From the NCBI GenBank assembly GCA_044867425.1, contig JBIOUX010000141.1, positions 1 to 22,413 on the forward strand: a stretch of 22,413 nt of DNA, given 5' to 3'. The stretch's first letter is position 1. The number at the start of each line of letters is the position of its first letter. This document shows positions 15,156-22,413 of the stretch, piece by piece. The notes below the pieces were generated by a model. It was not told where the DNA came from. It saw only the letters and a list, made by a program, of their open reading frames with translations, and made no database searches. The position numbers were made by a program, and so were the translations under genes. Source of the DNA: CAWBJP01 sp044867425. GTDB taxonomy: Bacteria > Actinomycetota > Acidimicrobiia > IMCC26256 > BP-133.

Positions 15156-17198
15156 GTGGCAAGCAAGGACAAGGCAACGACCCCGGCACCGGCCGGCGGC
15201 GGGCGCCCCGGACCGAGGAGACCACCTCGCCGGGGACGGCGCCTGGCGCTCGTCGCCGTGGGTGCTGCGGCGAGCCTGGTGGCCGTCAGCGCCACGGTGG
15301 GGGCGCTGATCGCCGCCACCACCGGTGTTGCCGGCGCCCACTGCTTGGGCTACCAGCCCCAAGTCGATATCGCCCCCGAAGCCGGCCGCGTCATCTCCAT
15401 CGGCCACGCCACGGTGGTGGAGGGCGACAGCGGAACTCAAGCCGCTGTCTTCCCCGTGACCCTGTCGTCTTCGAGTACCCAGGTGGTCAGCGTCACCTAC
15501 GCCACCACCGATGGCGGCTCCGTCATCGTGGCGGTCGGCGCCAACAGCGATGTCATCGCGACCAGCGGGGACGCCAAGGCCCCCGACGACTATGCCGTCG
15601 CCAGCGGCACCCTCCAGTTCATGCCGGGTGAGGTGACCAAGACCATCACCGTCTCGGTGACCGGCGACATCGAAGACGAAGGCGATGAGAAGTTCTTCGT
15701 CATCCTGTCCAACCCGACCAACGCGAACCTCGCCGACCATCAGGGACGGGGCCTCATCCTCGACGATGACGGCATCACGATCTCCGTCACGGATGACACC
15801 GTCTTCGAACGCGACAGCGGTACCCAGAACGCCACCTTCGACGTGGAACTCTCCGACGAGGTCGACAGCGCCGTCACTGTGGCCTACGCCACCGCCGACG
15901 GGACCGCCACCGCTCCCGGCGACTACACCGCCACCAGCGGCACCATCGAGTTCGCCCCCGGAGAAGACAGGGTCACCATCACCGTTCCGGTGGCGGGCGA
16001 CACCGACGACGAGGGCGACCACCACTTCTTCGTCAACCTGTCCGGCGCCACCAACGCCACCATCGCCGACGGCCAGGGCACGGGGACCATCTACGACGAC
16101 GACGACGGCCAGGACCCCGTGGCCAGGGTCACGGCCGGCAGCAACCTGTGGGGACCGATGTCAACTGGTGGCCTCGAAGCCCGCCTCTACCCCAGCGCCG
16201 TCTGGGCCGGAGCCCACATGGTGGTCTGGGGCGGGGCCACGACCGGCCACTACGACGAGGACTCGTTCATGAGCGACGGCGCCGCCTACAACCCCGCCGA
16301 CGACACCTGGACCTGCCTTCCCGCCCCGCCCATCCCTGGCCGCCGTCTCCACGCCGCGACCTGGACCGGGACCGAGATGATCATCTGGGGCGGCGACCGG
16401 GGCAGGGAAGGGTTCCTCGCCGACGGCGCCGCCTACAACCCCGCCACCAACCAGTGGCGGCCACTGGCGCCGGCACCCCTCATGCGCCGGCGCCTACCCA
16501 GCGCCATCTGGACCGGCACGGAGATGATCATCTGGGGCGGCCTCATCGACCACTTCCGGCCGGCCGCCGACGGCGCCGCCTACAACCCCCTGACCAACAG
16601 CTGGCGTCTCCTGCCCGCAGGACCCCTGGCCGCCCGCTATGCCCACGCCGCAGTCTGGACGGGTACCGAGATGATCCTCTGGGGCGGCAACCGCGGCGAG
16701 GGCCCCGCCTACGGTGACGGTGCCGCCTACGACCCCACCACCAACACCTGGAGAACCCTCAGCCAAGCGCCCATCTCCGGCCGGCTCACGGGCACCGGGT
16801 CGGGCGCCTGGACAGGCACCGAAGTCATCGTTTGGGGCGGCTACGACAGCAGCGAAGAAGACGCCGACGCCTTGGCCGATGGCGCCGCCTACAACCCCAT
16901 CACCGACACCTGGCGACCGCTGCCCCCCGCCCCGCTGAACCCCGGCCAGGCCGACGGCATCGTGTGGACCGGAACGGAAATCGTCCTCTGGACACCCGAC
17001 ACCCAAGGGGTCCCCGGCGGAGCCGCCTACGACCCCCTCGCCGACACCTGGCGGGAACTCGCTCCACCCCCGACCGCAGAAGGACTCGCGGCCATCCCCG
17101 TGTGGACCGGCCAGCAGGTCCTCATGTGGGGAGCATGGACGGCGGAAACCGACGGTGAACCACTCCTGACGACGAAGGCCATGCGCTACGTCCTCTAG
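15156..17198 (+). CDS. Membrane-anchored Calx-beta / Kelch-repeat surface protein
   Basis: This protein has 680 residues. A very basic N-terminus (R/P/K-rich, 1-29) is followed by a hydrophobic segment (about 30-59), read as a signal anchor or signal peptide. Two Calx-beta domains follow (about 79-205 and 207-315), with VVEGDSGTQ and FERDSGTQN openings, ATSGTI.FAPGE cores and DDDG endings typical of calcium-binding surface modules. The rest (about 345-675) has seven Kelch-like units marked by W(T)GTEM(I)IWGG and GAAYNP.T..W, the number needed for a closed seven-bladed propeller. The GTG at 15156 is well supported by GGAGG with a 7-nt spacer. It sits 47 bp after the M23 gene and 82 bp before the sigma factor gene on the same strand, so co-transcription is likely. 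Binding partner unknown. Confidence 0.82.
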   Translation: MASKDKATTPAPAGGGRPGPRRPPRRGRRLALVAVGAAASLVAVSATVGALIAATTGVAGAHCLGYQPQVDIAPEAGRVISIGHATVVEGDSGTQAAVFPVTLSSSSTQVVSVTYATTDGGSVIVAVGANSDVIATSGDAKAPDDYAVASGTLQFMPGEVTKTITVSVTGDIEDEGDEKFFVILSNPTNANLADHQGRGLILDDDGITISVTDDTVFERDSGTQNATFDVELSDEVDSAVTVAYATADGTATAPGDYTATSGTIEFAPGEDRVTITVPVAGDTDDEGDHHFFVNLSGATNATIADGQGTGTIYDDDDGQDPVARVTAGSNLWGPMSTGGLEARLYPSAVWAGAHMVVWGGATTGHYDEDSFMSDGAAYNPADDTWTCLPAPPIPGRRLHAATWTGTEMIIWGGDRGREGFLADGAAYNPATNQWRPLAPAPLMRRRLPSAIWTGTEMIIWGGLIDHFRPAADGAAYNPLTNSWRLLPAGPLAARYAHAAVWTGTEMILWGGNRGEGPAYGDGAAYDPTTNTWRTLSQAPISGRLTGTGSGAWTGTEVIVWGGYDSSEEDADALADGAAYNPITDTWRPLPPAPLNPGQADGIVWTGTEIVLWTPDTQGVPGGAAYDPLADTWRELAPPPTAEGLAAIPVWTGQQVLMWGAWTAETDGEPLLTTKAMRYVL

Positions 17199-17280
17199 CG
17201 GCGGGACCACCCACACAAATTCCCTGCTGCATCGGTAAACCGCACAGGGCTCCCGAGCGACTGAGGGGGATGATGGAGGC

Positions 17281-17832
17281 GTGGCCAAAACCGATGGACG
17301 TCCGCTGCGGTCGTCGACGCCGCCTCCAGCGCGCCTCACCGAGCCGTTCGGCGACTTTTACCGGAGGGAAGCGAAGAAGGTCGGCAGCCTCGCCTATGTC
17401 CTCTCGGGGAGCCGCACGCTGGCCGAAGAGCTCACCCAGGAGGCCTTCCTGGCCGCCTACCGCCGCTGGGATGAGATCAGCGGCTACGACCGACCCGACG
17501 CCTGGGTGCGGCGGGTCGTCGCCAACCTCGCCGCCTCTCGGATTCGCCGATACCGCATCGAACTCCGGGTCATGGCTCGTCTCGTTCGGGAACGACGGGC
17601 GGTGTCAGAGCTGTTCCCGGAAGCAGAAGCCATGTTCTGGTCGGCGGTACGGACCCTGCCCCGCCGCCAAGCCCAAGTCGTCGCCCTCTACTACCTCGAG
17701 GACCGCTCCGTGGCCGACATCGCCAACACTCTGGGTTGCGCCGAAGGCACGGTCAAAGCCCACCTCCACCAGGCCCGGCTCACCCTGGCCCTACGCCTGG
17801 GAGACGCATCGGATCAGGAGAACCACCGATGA
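17281..17832 (+). CDS. ECF (group 4) RNA polymerase sigma factor
   Basis: This sigma-70 family protein of 183 residues has regions 2 and 4 and no region 1 or 3. Region 2 (about 25-95) includes AEELTQEAFLAAYRRWDEI and PDAWVRRVVANLAASRIRR, the core-binding and -10 recognition helices. Region 4 (about 118-175) contains LPRRQAQVVALYYLEDRSVADIA followed by GCAEGTVKAHLHQAR, the -35-binding helix-turn-helix. Together they identify an extracytoplasmic-function sigma factor. The GTG at 17281 has GAGGGG about 11 nt upstream; a GGAGG one base before it is too close to serve. The gene overlaps the downstream membrane protein gene by ATGA, the classic sigma/anti-sigma arrangement. It may drive the two surface-protein genes upstream, but I see no clear repeated ECF promoter. 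Confidence 0.88.
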   Translation: MAKTDGRPLRSSTPPPARLTEPFGDFYRREAKKVGSLAYVLSGSRTLAEELTQEAFLAAYRRWDEISGYDRPDAWVRRVVANLAASRIRRYRIELRVMARLVRERRAVSELFPEAEAMFWSAVRTLPRRQAQVVALYYLEDRSVADIANTLGCAEGTVKAHLHQARLTLALRLGDASDQENHR

Positions 17833-18635
17833 ATGACCTCGACGAGCGCGCCCGCCGAGCCGCGGCGGCGGTGCACCACAACCTGGCCGAACACCCCCTT
17901 CAACTCCCGGACGACCTCAACCCCCGGCGGCGCCACCGACGCGCCGCCTGGACGCTCATCGTGCTCCTCACCCTCGGTGCCACCGCGGCGACCACCTGGC
18001 AGGCGCTCGACACCGGCGGCGAGCAAGTGGCGATCCGCACCGGCGAAGAATCTGATAGCACAACGCCCTCAGCCAGAGCCACGGTGCCTTCAGCGGCCAT
18101 GGTGAAGGATTCGTCGTCGACAACGGTGACCTCGGTTCCGGCCGCCACGGTGAGCACCGTCCCGGAACCGCCCGGGTCGCGCGCCCAACGCTGGATCGGG
18201 CTAGTGGACCCCGGGACGCGGGAAATCGCACCCGGGATCAAGAAGCAGTCGTGGTCCGCGATCAGTTTCGATCCGACCTATGCGGTGGTGCTCGCGCTGG
18301 ACGGCGACCACGAGATGCTCTGGTTCGAACGCGACCTCCCCGCCACCGCCGAGCACGCGGCGGGAACCGCCCTCATCGTCGACGCCATCGACGTGCCCCC
18401 GTCACCAGACGGCCAACGGAGCTTCATCGTAAGCCAGGAGTGCGAGATCGGCGGCAAGGTTGACCCCGAAATCGTCGCTGTCCTTGGCCCACCCACCGAC
18501 GAACGCACACCCAACGGGACCCCGATCACCACCCGGCTCGCTTTCGCGTGGCGGTTCAACCGCCTCACCGAACAGATCGAGGCCATCCCCACCAGCGGCA
18601 TGGTCTGCCCAGACGACCGCTACGGCGGCGAGTGA
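17829..18635 (+). CDS. Single-pass membrane protein, putative anti-sigma factor
   Basis: This protein of 268 residues has a cytoplasmic N-terminus of about 38 residues (charged, ending RRRHRR), one membrane helix at about 39-56 (AAWTLIVLLTLGATAATTW) and an extracytoplasmic Ser/Thr/Pro-rich linker. A globular domain of about 150 residues containing two Cys follows. Coupling to the ECF sigma gene (ATGA overlap) and this topology point to an anti-sigma factor. However, there is no zinc-binding HxxxCxxC motif, and I recognise no family for the outer domain, so the role is inferred from position. The outer domain could sense an envelope signal. Confidence 0.6.
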   Translation: MNDLDERARRAAAAVHHNLAEHPLQLPDDLNPRRRHRRAAWTLIVLLTLGATAATTWQALDTGGEQVAIRTGEESDSTTPSARATVPSAAMVKDSSSTTVTSVPAATVSTVPEPPGSRAQRWIGLVDPGTREIAPGIKKQSWSAISFDPTYAVVLALDGDHEMLWFERDLPATAEHAAGTALIVDAIDVPPSPDGQRSFIVSQECEIGGKVDPEIVAVLGPPTDERTPNGTPITTRLAFAWRFNRLTEQIEAIPTSGMVCPDDRYGGE

Positions 18636-18649
18636 CGTCCCCGCCCCAC

Positions 18650-19315
18650 TCAGATTTTGGTCTTCACGCGTGGCGCCCTTGCGTAGTTGAGCTGCTGGCC
18701 GGGACGGGAAACGTAAGTGGTTAGTAAGGCAAGTGAGGGACCTGGACCGCCTACAGCCCCCACCTGGGCGGCAGCGTTGTCCCGGAAGAGGGACCGGAGC
18801 GGATGTATCCGCGGGGCGACGGTGAGCGAGCGGTGGCCGGTCTGGGCCATGATGGCCCGCTCAGAGACCCCGGCCTCGGCTGCCGAGGTGGCCAGCCCGG
18901 CCCGTAGGGAGTGGGCCGAGTAGGGGCGGGGATCGAGGCCGGCCCGATGCACGGCCCGCTGGACCGCCCGGTTGGCTGACGCGGCCGTCAGCCGGGCCCA
19001 GCCGACCTTGCCGTGCTAGGTGACGGAACGGAAGAGGGGCCCGGAGCTGATCCCGGCGGCCTCCAGCCATGTGCGCAGGGAACGCACCGAGCAGGTGGCG
19101 GGGTTGGACCCGTAGGGGAGGCCGACCTGGCGGACGGCGCCCTCCTGGTCGGTCTTCGACCGGCGCATCCTGACCACCAGCCCCTCGTAGTGGTCCTCGA
19201 CGTGGGCGACATCGAGCGCGACGAGCTCGGAGCGGCGCAACGCGCCGGCGAACCCACGAGCAGCAGGGCCCGGTCGCGGTGGCCCGAACGGCGATGGGGT
19301 TCATCGGTCGTGCTC
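18650..19315 (-). pseudogene. Decayed tyrosine integrase (C-terminal catalytic part)
   Basis: Catalytic-domain segments of a phage/plasmid-type tyrosine recombinase are visible in order. They are RDRALLLVG, GALRRSELVALDVAHVED (catalytic Arg), RRSKTDQEG (Lys), PYSAHSLRAGLATSAAEAGV (His and Arg) and TGHRSL (His), ending SLFRDNAAAQVG. The gene is broken in three ways. One base is missing near 19251, where GFAGAL would be expected. An in-frame TAG lies at 19016-19018 between FRSVT and HGKVG. Around the nucleophile two compensating shifts leave the Tyr codon (18805-18807) out of frame. The N-terminal domain is absent. It is unrelated to the element's own intact recombinase and suggests an older mobile gene nested in the cargo. 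Confidence 0.8.
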
Positions 19316-19469
19316 CCTTCCTTCGAGGGTCGGCGGAACGGGAGCAACCGGCGCCGGGAGGGAAGGGGGGCAAGGCTTGGCGCAGCCGACGAGCGCAGCG
19401 AGCTCGGCCCTGGGAGGGCCCGGGCGCAGACTGCGACCGAGCCGCCGGACCCGGCGGAAGACGGGAGCA

Positions 19470-20266
19470 CCCTAAGGCGGCCGGTGCGGCCGGGAACCCG
19501 CTCCTGCGTGACCAGGGCCAGCCGGGCCACCTCGGCGGGGTCCAGCCGGGCGGGGAGGCTGTCCAGGTACCGGCCGATCTTTTCGGCGCCCACCACCGCG
19601 AGGGAGGGCCCCAACTTTAAAACCGCCGGCGCCGACTTCGGCCCCGTGCACACACACGCATCCCCATACCGCCGGGGGTTTGCCGTCGAGGTCGCGGAGG
19701 ATGCCGATGTCGACGAAAAGGGCCCGCCACACCTCGCCCACGGCCCACAGGGTTTCCTCAAGTTCGCGCACCCGCCAGCCGACCCGGACCTTCGTGGGGC
19801 CGGCGGGGACGACCGGGCCCCCCCGCCACCGCTTGGAGTCCACCAGGACGATGCCGCCAGGACCAACGAGGAGGTGGTCGATGTTGGCTCGGGATTCGAC
19901 CAGCGCCCGGTCATGGAGGATCACTCAGCCGTTCTCCACCCAACAGGCGTAGCCGCTCGGCGGTGGCCCGCTCCCCGGCCGCCCACCGGCCGGCCTCCGC
20001 CTGCGCCGCCAAGCGGTCGCTGCGCCGCTCCAGCGCCCACGTCGCCGCCCGGAGGCGAGCTCGGCAGCGACGAGCAGCGTTGCCCACCAGACGATGGGCA
20101 CGGCGACCAGGGCCACGACCCACGGCCACCGCCGGCCCCGGCGGTGGCGTCTCTCGAAGCGCCGCGCGGCCATGCGCTCCGCCATTGCCTGCGCCGAGAC
20201 GCCGGGCACGCCGAGCTCCACGCCGATCAGTTCCAAACCTGACGAGGACAACGGTCCCGCCGGCAC
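19470..20266 (-). pseudogene. Frameshifted NERD-domain (nuclease-related) gene
   Basis: Pieces of one protein are spread over three minus-strand frames. From the N-terminus they are a membrane segment (WPWVVALVAVPIVWWATLLV, just below 20180) and a charged helix (RWAAGERATAERLRLLG). The NERD core follows (VILHDRALVESRANIDHLLVGPGG and VLVDSKRWRGG, ending near 19924-19800), then a distal part (AVVGAEKIGRYLDSLPARLDPAEVA). NERD proteins are predicted nucleases related to restriction endonucleases; the D-S-K of VDSKRW corresponds to the catalytic Asp and Lys region. Shifts occur near 20060, 19930 and 19615, so a normal product cannot be made unless these are sequencing errors. The next downstream sequence is the broken integrase. 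Confidence 0.7.
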
Positions 20267-20384
20267 GGTCGAGCCGTTGCAGGGGCGGCGCGAGCTCGCT
20301 GGCGGGTGTCCTGCGAGCGGCGCTGCGCGGCGTTCGCCGGGGGCTTCCCCGCCGGCGTCGGGTACCCCAAGGCCGCCTCCGGGC

Positions 20385-20422
20385 CCAATCGTTGTTTTTA
20401 CGCTGGAAACTACGGGCAGGCC
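20385..20422 (-). repeat. Right terminal inverted repeat (38 bp)
   Basis: Read on the minus strand it begins GGCCT and contains CCCGTAGTTTCCAGCG and CAACGATT, matching the left end at 34 of 38 positions. It marks the cargo end of the transposon, about 120 bp beyond the NERD remnant; the interval 20267-20384 shows nothing recognisable. Confidence 0.92.
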
Positions 20423-20427
20423 TACCA
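20423..20427. repeat. Right target-site duplication (TACCA)
   Basis: TACCA immediately outside the right inverted repeat is identical to 7893-7897. Removing the element and one copy restores a plain 92-bp gap between the ykvA-like gene and the convergent gene ending at 20501. Confidence 0.9.
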
Positions 20428-20500
20428 GGCCCGCGGTCGGGGCACGAAGGCGGGATGCACGCCTCGGCGGGTCCTCAGCGCGAGGTCACGATCCGAGCGG

Positions 20501-22408
20501 TCATCCCCGGGCCCGCTGCTGGTCCACGACGGCCACCGCCCGCTGCAGCGATCGCAGGATCGACTCGCGGCCCCTGCCCGTGCAGGGGATCCACGGCACC
20601 CCGGCTTCGCCGGCGCGGGTGCGGAGATGGCGGCCCAGGTTGGTGCGCACGTAGGGCATGAGCACGAGGGCGTCGCCGTGGCGGAGCCGGGAGAGCGCCT
20701 GGTCCAGGATGCGGCTCCAGTCGGCCGAGAAGCCCCGGAACCAGTCGACGTGGACCCGCCCGCCGTAGAGGCGGGTGAGCTCTTCGTCGACGAAGGACGA
20801 CCACTGGTGCTGGCTCTCGTTGCCGCCGACGAACACCAGACGCACCGCTGACGGGCTCCCGTCCGGGGAGAGGTCTGGCTCCTCGCCGGTGACGAGCAGG
20901 CGGCCGAGGCGCTCGAGCTCGTCGGCCGAGGCGTCGAGGTCGGCGACGAGGTCGAGGAGGTCGGCGGCGGCGTAGCCGGGCAGCTGGCCGGCGCGGGCCC
21001 GGTGGAACAGGCCGGTGGCGATGTTGCGGGCCGGGCCGTACTCCCCCAGGCGCTCGAGGATGTCGACCCGGCGCAGGTCGGCGTCGACCCGGCCGAGCGC
21101 TTCGGCCAGGTGGTCGTTGCCGGCCAGGAGCTGCTCCCAGCTGTGGTCGAGGTCGGCGTCGCAGGCCCGCATGACCAGCTCGTCCACGGAGTCGGCGAGC
21201 TCCTCGAGCCGCTGGCTCTGGCCGAGCAGGCCGGCGCCGGTGAGGGCGGCGGCCAGCGCCGCGAACCGCTGGCGGGGCAGCAGCCGGCGGTCGTGGCCGA
21301 GCACCTCCGCCGCCGTCACCGCCCGGGCGTCGGGGCGGACGGCCTGCTCGCAGACCGCGGGCAGGAGCACGGCGGGCTCATCGGCGCGGGTGACGGCCAT
21401 CTCCAGCAGGTTGCCCACCCGGGGGGAGCCGAGGGCGGTGAGGGCGTCGGCGGCGCTGCGCAGCTCGGCGGTGGTGGGCCGGAACCCGCCGTCGCAGGCC
21501 CCCACGATGGCGCCGTAGGCGGGTCCCTCGGCCTCGGGGAACAGGCTCTGGAGACCGGCCAGGCCCCGGTGGAACCGGGCCACGGGCAGGAGGGGGACGA
21601 GCTCGGGCTCGCCGGCGGCGGCGGCCCCGTCGGCCCGCTCGAGGGCGACGAAGGCGTCGGCGAAGCGGCGCTCGAGGAGGGCCAGGATGCCGAGGCAGTA
21701 GGAGGCGACGGGGTCGTCGGGGCTGGCGTCGACGGCGGCCTGGAAGTGGGTCCGGCCCTGTCCCAGCCGGGCGGCCAGGGCCAGGCGCTCGTCGTCGCTG
21801 CGGGCGGGGTGGACGTGGCCCAGGCGGCCGAACCGGCCGGCGACCAGGCCACGCTCCCGGGCCAGGAGGGCCACCCCGGCCCGGTCCTGGGGGGCGGCCT
21901 CGACGGCGTCGAGGATCGACTGGGCGCCGGCGAAGTCCTCGGCCCGCCTGCGACAGGCCGCCAGGGCGGCGGCCACCTCCACCGCGCCGTGGCCCGCCGT
22001 GAGGAGCGCGTCGTCGGGCGCCGTGGCGGGGGCGAGGAGCGCGTCGTCGGGCGTCGTGCCGGGGGTGACCCAGCGCCAGAGGGCGAGGAGGATCACCTCG
22101 GCCTCCTCCCAGCGGCCCTCGGCCAGCAGCTCGAGGGCCCGGTGCTGCGCTTCGCGGGCCAGCGGCCCCGGGCCGGTCAGCGACGGGTGGGCGGCGCCGA
22201 GGAGCCGGGCGGCGAAGTCGGGGCGCCGGCCGAGGGCGGCGAGCACGAGGGGTTCGAGCAGGCCCGGGCCCATGAGCGGGTCGGCGAGGATCTTGGCGCA
22301 CTCGTCCTCGCGCTCCTCCATGGCGGCGAGCACGGCGTCGCTGTCGCCGGTGCGCACGAACCCGACGAGGCGGCCGAAGCGGAAGGCCCGCCACCGCTCG
22401 GGGTTCAT
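20501..22408 (-). CDS. Helical-repeat protein with DUF2325-like C-terminal domain
   Basis: This large soluble protein has at least 635 residues. Residues 1 to about 510 are Ala/Leu/Arg-rich helices with TPR-like stretches, such as HFQAAVDASPDDPVASYCLGILALLERRFADAF near the middle. From about 522 a Rossmann-like domain begins VRLVFVGGNESQ. It continues with GDALVLMPYVRTNLGRHLR and GVPWIPCTGRGRESILRSL, matching the pattern of DUF2325: a strand with VGG, a polar mid-loop, an aDvVi-like strand and a G-x-x-S-l end. Its function is unknown to me. No signal peptide or membrane segment is seen. The ATG at 22408 is 5 bp from the window edge, so a start further upstream cannot be excluded. A tandem 33-bp duplication near the N-terminus may be polymorphic. 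Confidence 0.65.
   Translation of the reverse strand: MNPERWRAFRFGRLVGFVRTGDSDAVLAAMEEREDECAKILADPLMGPGLLEPLVLAALGRRPDFAARLLGAAHPSLTGPGPLAREAQHRALELLAEGRWEEAEVILLALWRWVTPGTTPDDALLAPATAPDDALLTAGHGAVEVAAALAACRRRAEDFAGAQSILDAVEAAPQDRAGVALLARERGLVAGRFGRLGHVHPARSDDERLALAARLGQGRTHFQAAVDASPDDPVASYCLGILALLERRFADAFVALERADGAAAAGEPELVPLLPVARFHRGLAGLQSLFPEAEGPAYGAIVGACDGGFRPTTAELRSAADALTALGSPRVGNLLEMAVTRADEPAVLLPAVCEQAVRPDARAVTAAEVLGHDRRLLPRQRFAALAAALTGAGLLGQSQRLEELADSVDELVMRACDADLDHSWEQLLAGNDHLAEALGRVDADLRRVDILERLGEYGPARNIATGLFHRARAGQLPGYAAADLLDLVADLDASADELERLGRLLVTGEEPDLSPDGSPSAVRLVFVGGNESQHQWSSFVDEELTRLYGGRVHVDWFRGFSADWSRILDQALSRLRHGDALVLMPYVRTNLGRHLRTRAGEAGVPWIPCTGRGRESILRSLQRAVAVVDQQRARG
22001..22066. 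repeat. Tandem 33-bp duplication inside the DUF2325-like gene
   Basis: Two adjacent 33-bp units differ at three positions; each begins GAGGAGCGCGTCGTCGGGCG on the plus strand. On the coding strand they give two copies of an 11-residue unit containing PDDALL, in frame, so copy number could change without breaking the gene. Confidence 0.8.
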
Positions 22409-22413
22409 CCCCG

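Larger units (their letters stand above)
7898..20422. mobile_element. Tn3-family transposon with TnpI-type recombinase and surface-protein/ECF-sigma cargo (12,525 bp)
   Basis: The ends are defined by 38-bp inverted repeats (34 of 38 matching) and an exact 5-bp duplication. The tnpA gene ends inside the left repeat, and a tyrosine recombinase gene precedes it, so the transposition module occupies 7898 to about 12,000. The rest is cargo: two exported repeat proteins, an ECF sigma factor with a membrane partner, and a decayed right arm with integrase and NERD remnants. Matching duplications and well-preserved ends indicate recent insertion as one unit. Replicative transposition through a cointegrate, resolved by the tyrosine recombinase, is the expected mechanism for this family. 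Confidence 0.9.

Noticed and set aside
18988..19914. A single 308-residue minus-strand open frame as an intact gene
   Set aside because: It joins the distal NERD frame to the start of the integrase remnant and then runs out of frame, so it is a by-product of two broken genes.
20500..20817. TIR domain in the C-terminus of the protein ending at 20501
   Set aside because: The VFVGG start and the later strand resemble DUF2325 more than TIR, and I cannot see the TIR catalytic Glu context.

Overview
The window is very GC-rich (GTG and TTG starts, short gaps, leaderless-looking promoters) and reads as an actinobacterial chromosome segment. GYWLV..DGG.FAYG repeats, a style I associate with Acidimicrobiia, make that class a reasonable guess, but lineage is inference. 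No rRNA, tRNA or CRISPR array was seen.

Left flank (1-7878): the 5' part of a SAM-dependent methyltransferase gene runs off the left edge. Next come a sortase-anchored FG-GAP/Ig-like surface protein and a radical SAM protein (PflA-like, COG1313 type), all on the minus strand. An accessory patch follows: a VapBC toxin-antitoxin pair (plus), a GHKL-family ATPase of unknown role (minus) and a second VapBC pair (minus). Both vapB genes have a TANNNT -10 box immediately before the ATG, and both share the palindrome CATCATGATG upstream. A small YkvA/DUF1232 membrane protein gene closes the flank.

Mobile element (7898-20422): a 12,525-bp Tn3-family transposon can be delimited exactly. It has 38-bp terminal inverted repeats matching at 34 of 38 positions and is flanked on both sides by the 5-bp direct repeat TACCA. 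At its left end are a full-length TnpA with the expected D689/D762/E897 triad and, just upstream and apparently translationally coupled, a tyrosine recombinase with all catalytic residues. This is a Tn4430-like transposase plus TnpI arrangement. The cargo is unusual. It comprises a secreted M23-peptidase protein with GYWLV repeats and Ig-like modules, a membrane-anchored Calx-beta/Kelch protein, an ECF sigma factor and a single-pass membrane protein placed like an anti-sigma factor. The right arm holds two decayed genes: a tyrosine integrase with a one-base deletion, a stop and shifted active-site region, and a frameshifted NERD-domain gene.

Right flank (20428-22413): a large helical-repeat protein with a DUF2325-like C-terminal domain, whose start lies at the window edge. 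Before insertion, this gene and the ykvA-like gene would have converged across about 92 bp, so the element landed in a 3'-to-3' gap.

The main novelty candidate is the transposon itself: a recently inserted, apparently intact Tn3-type element that seems to carry a cell-surface module together with its own sigma/anti-sigma pair.
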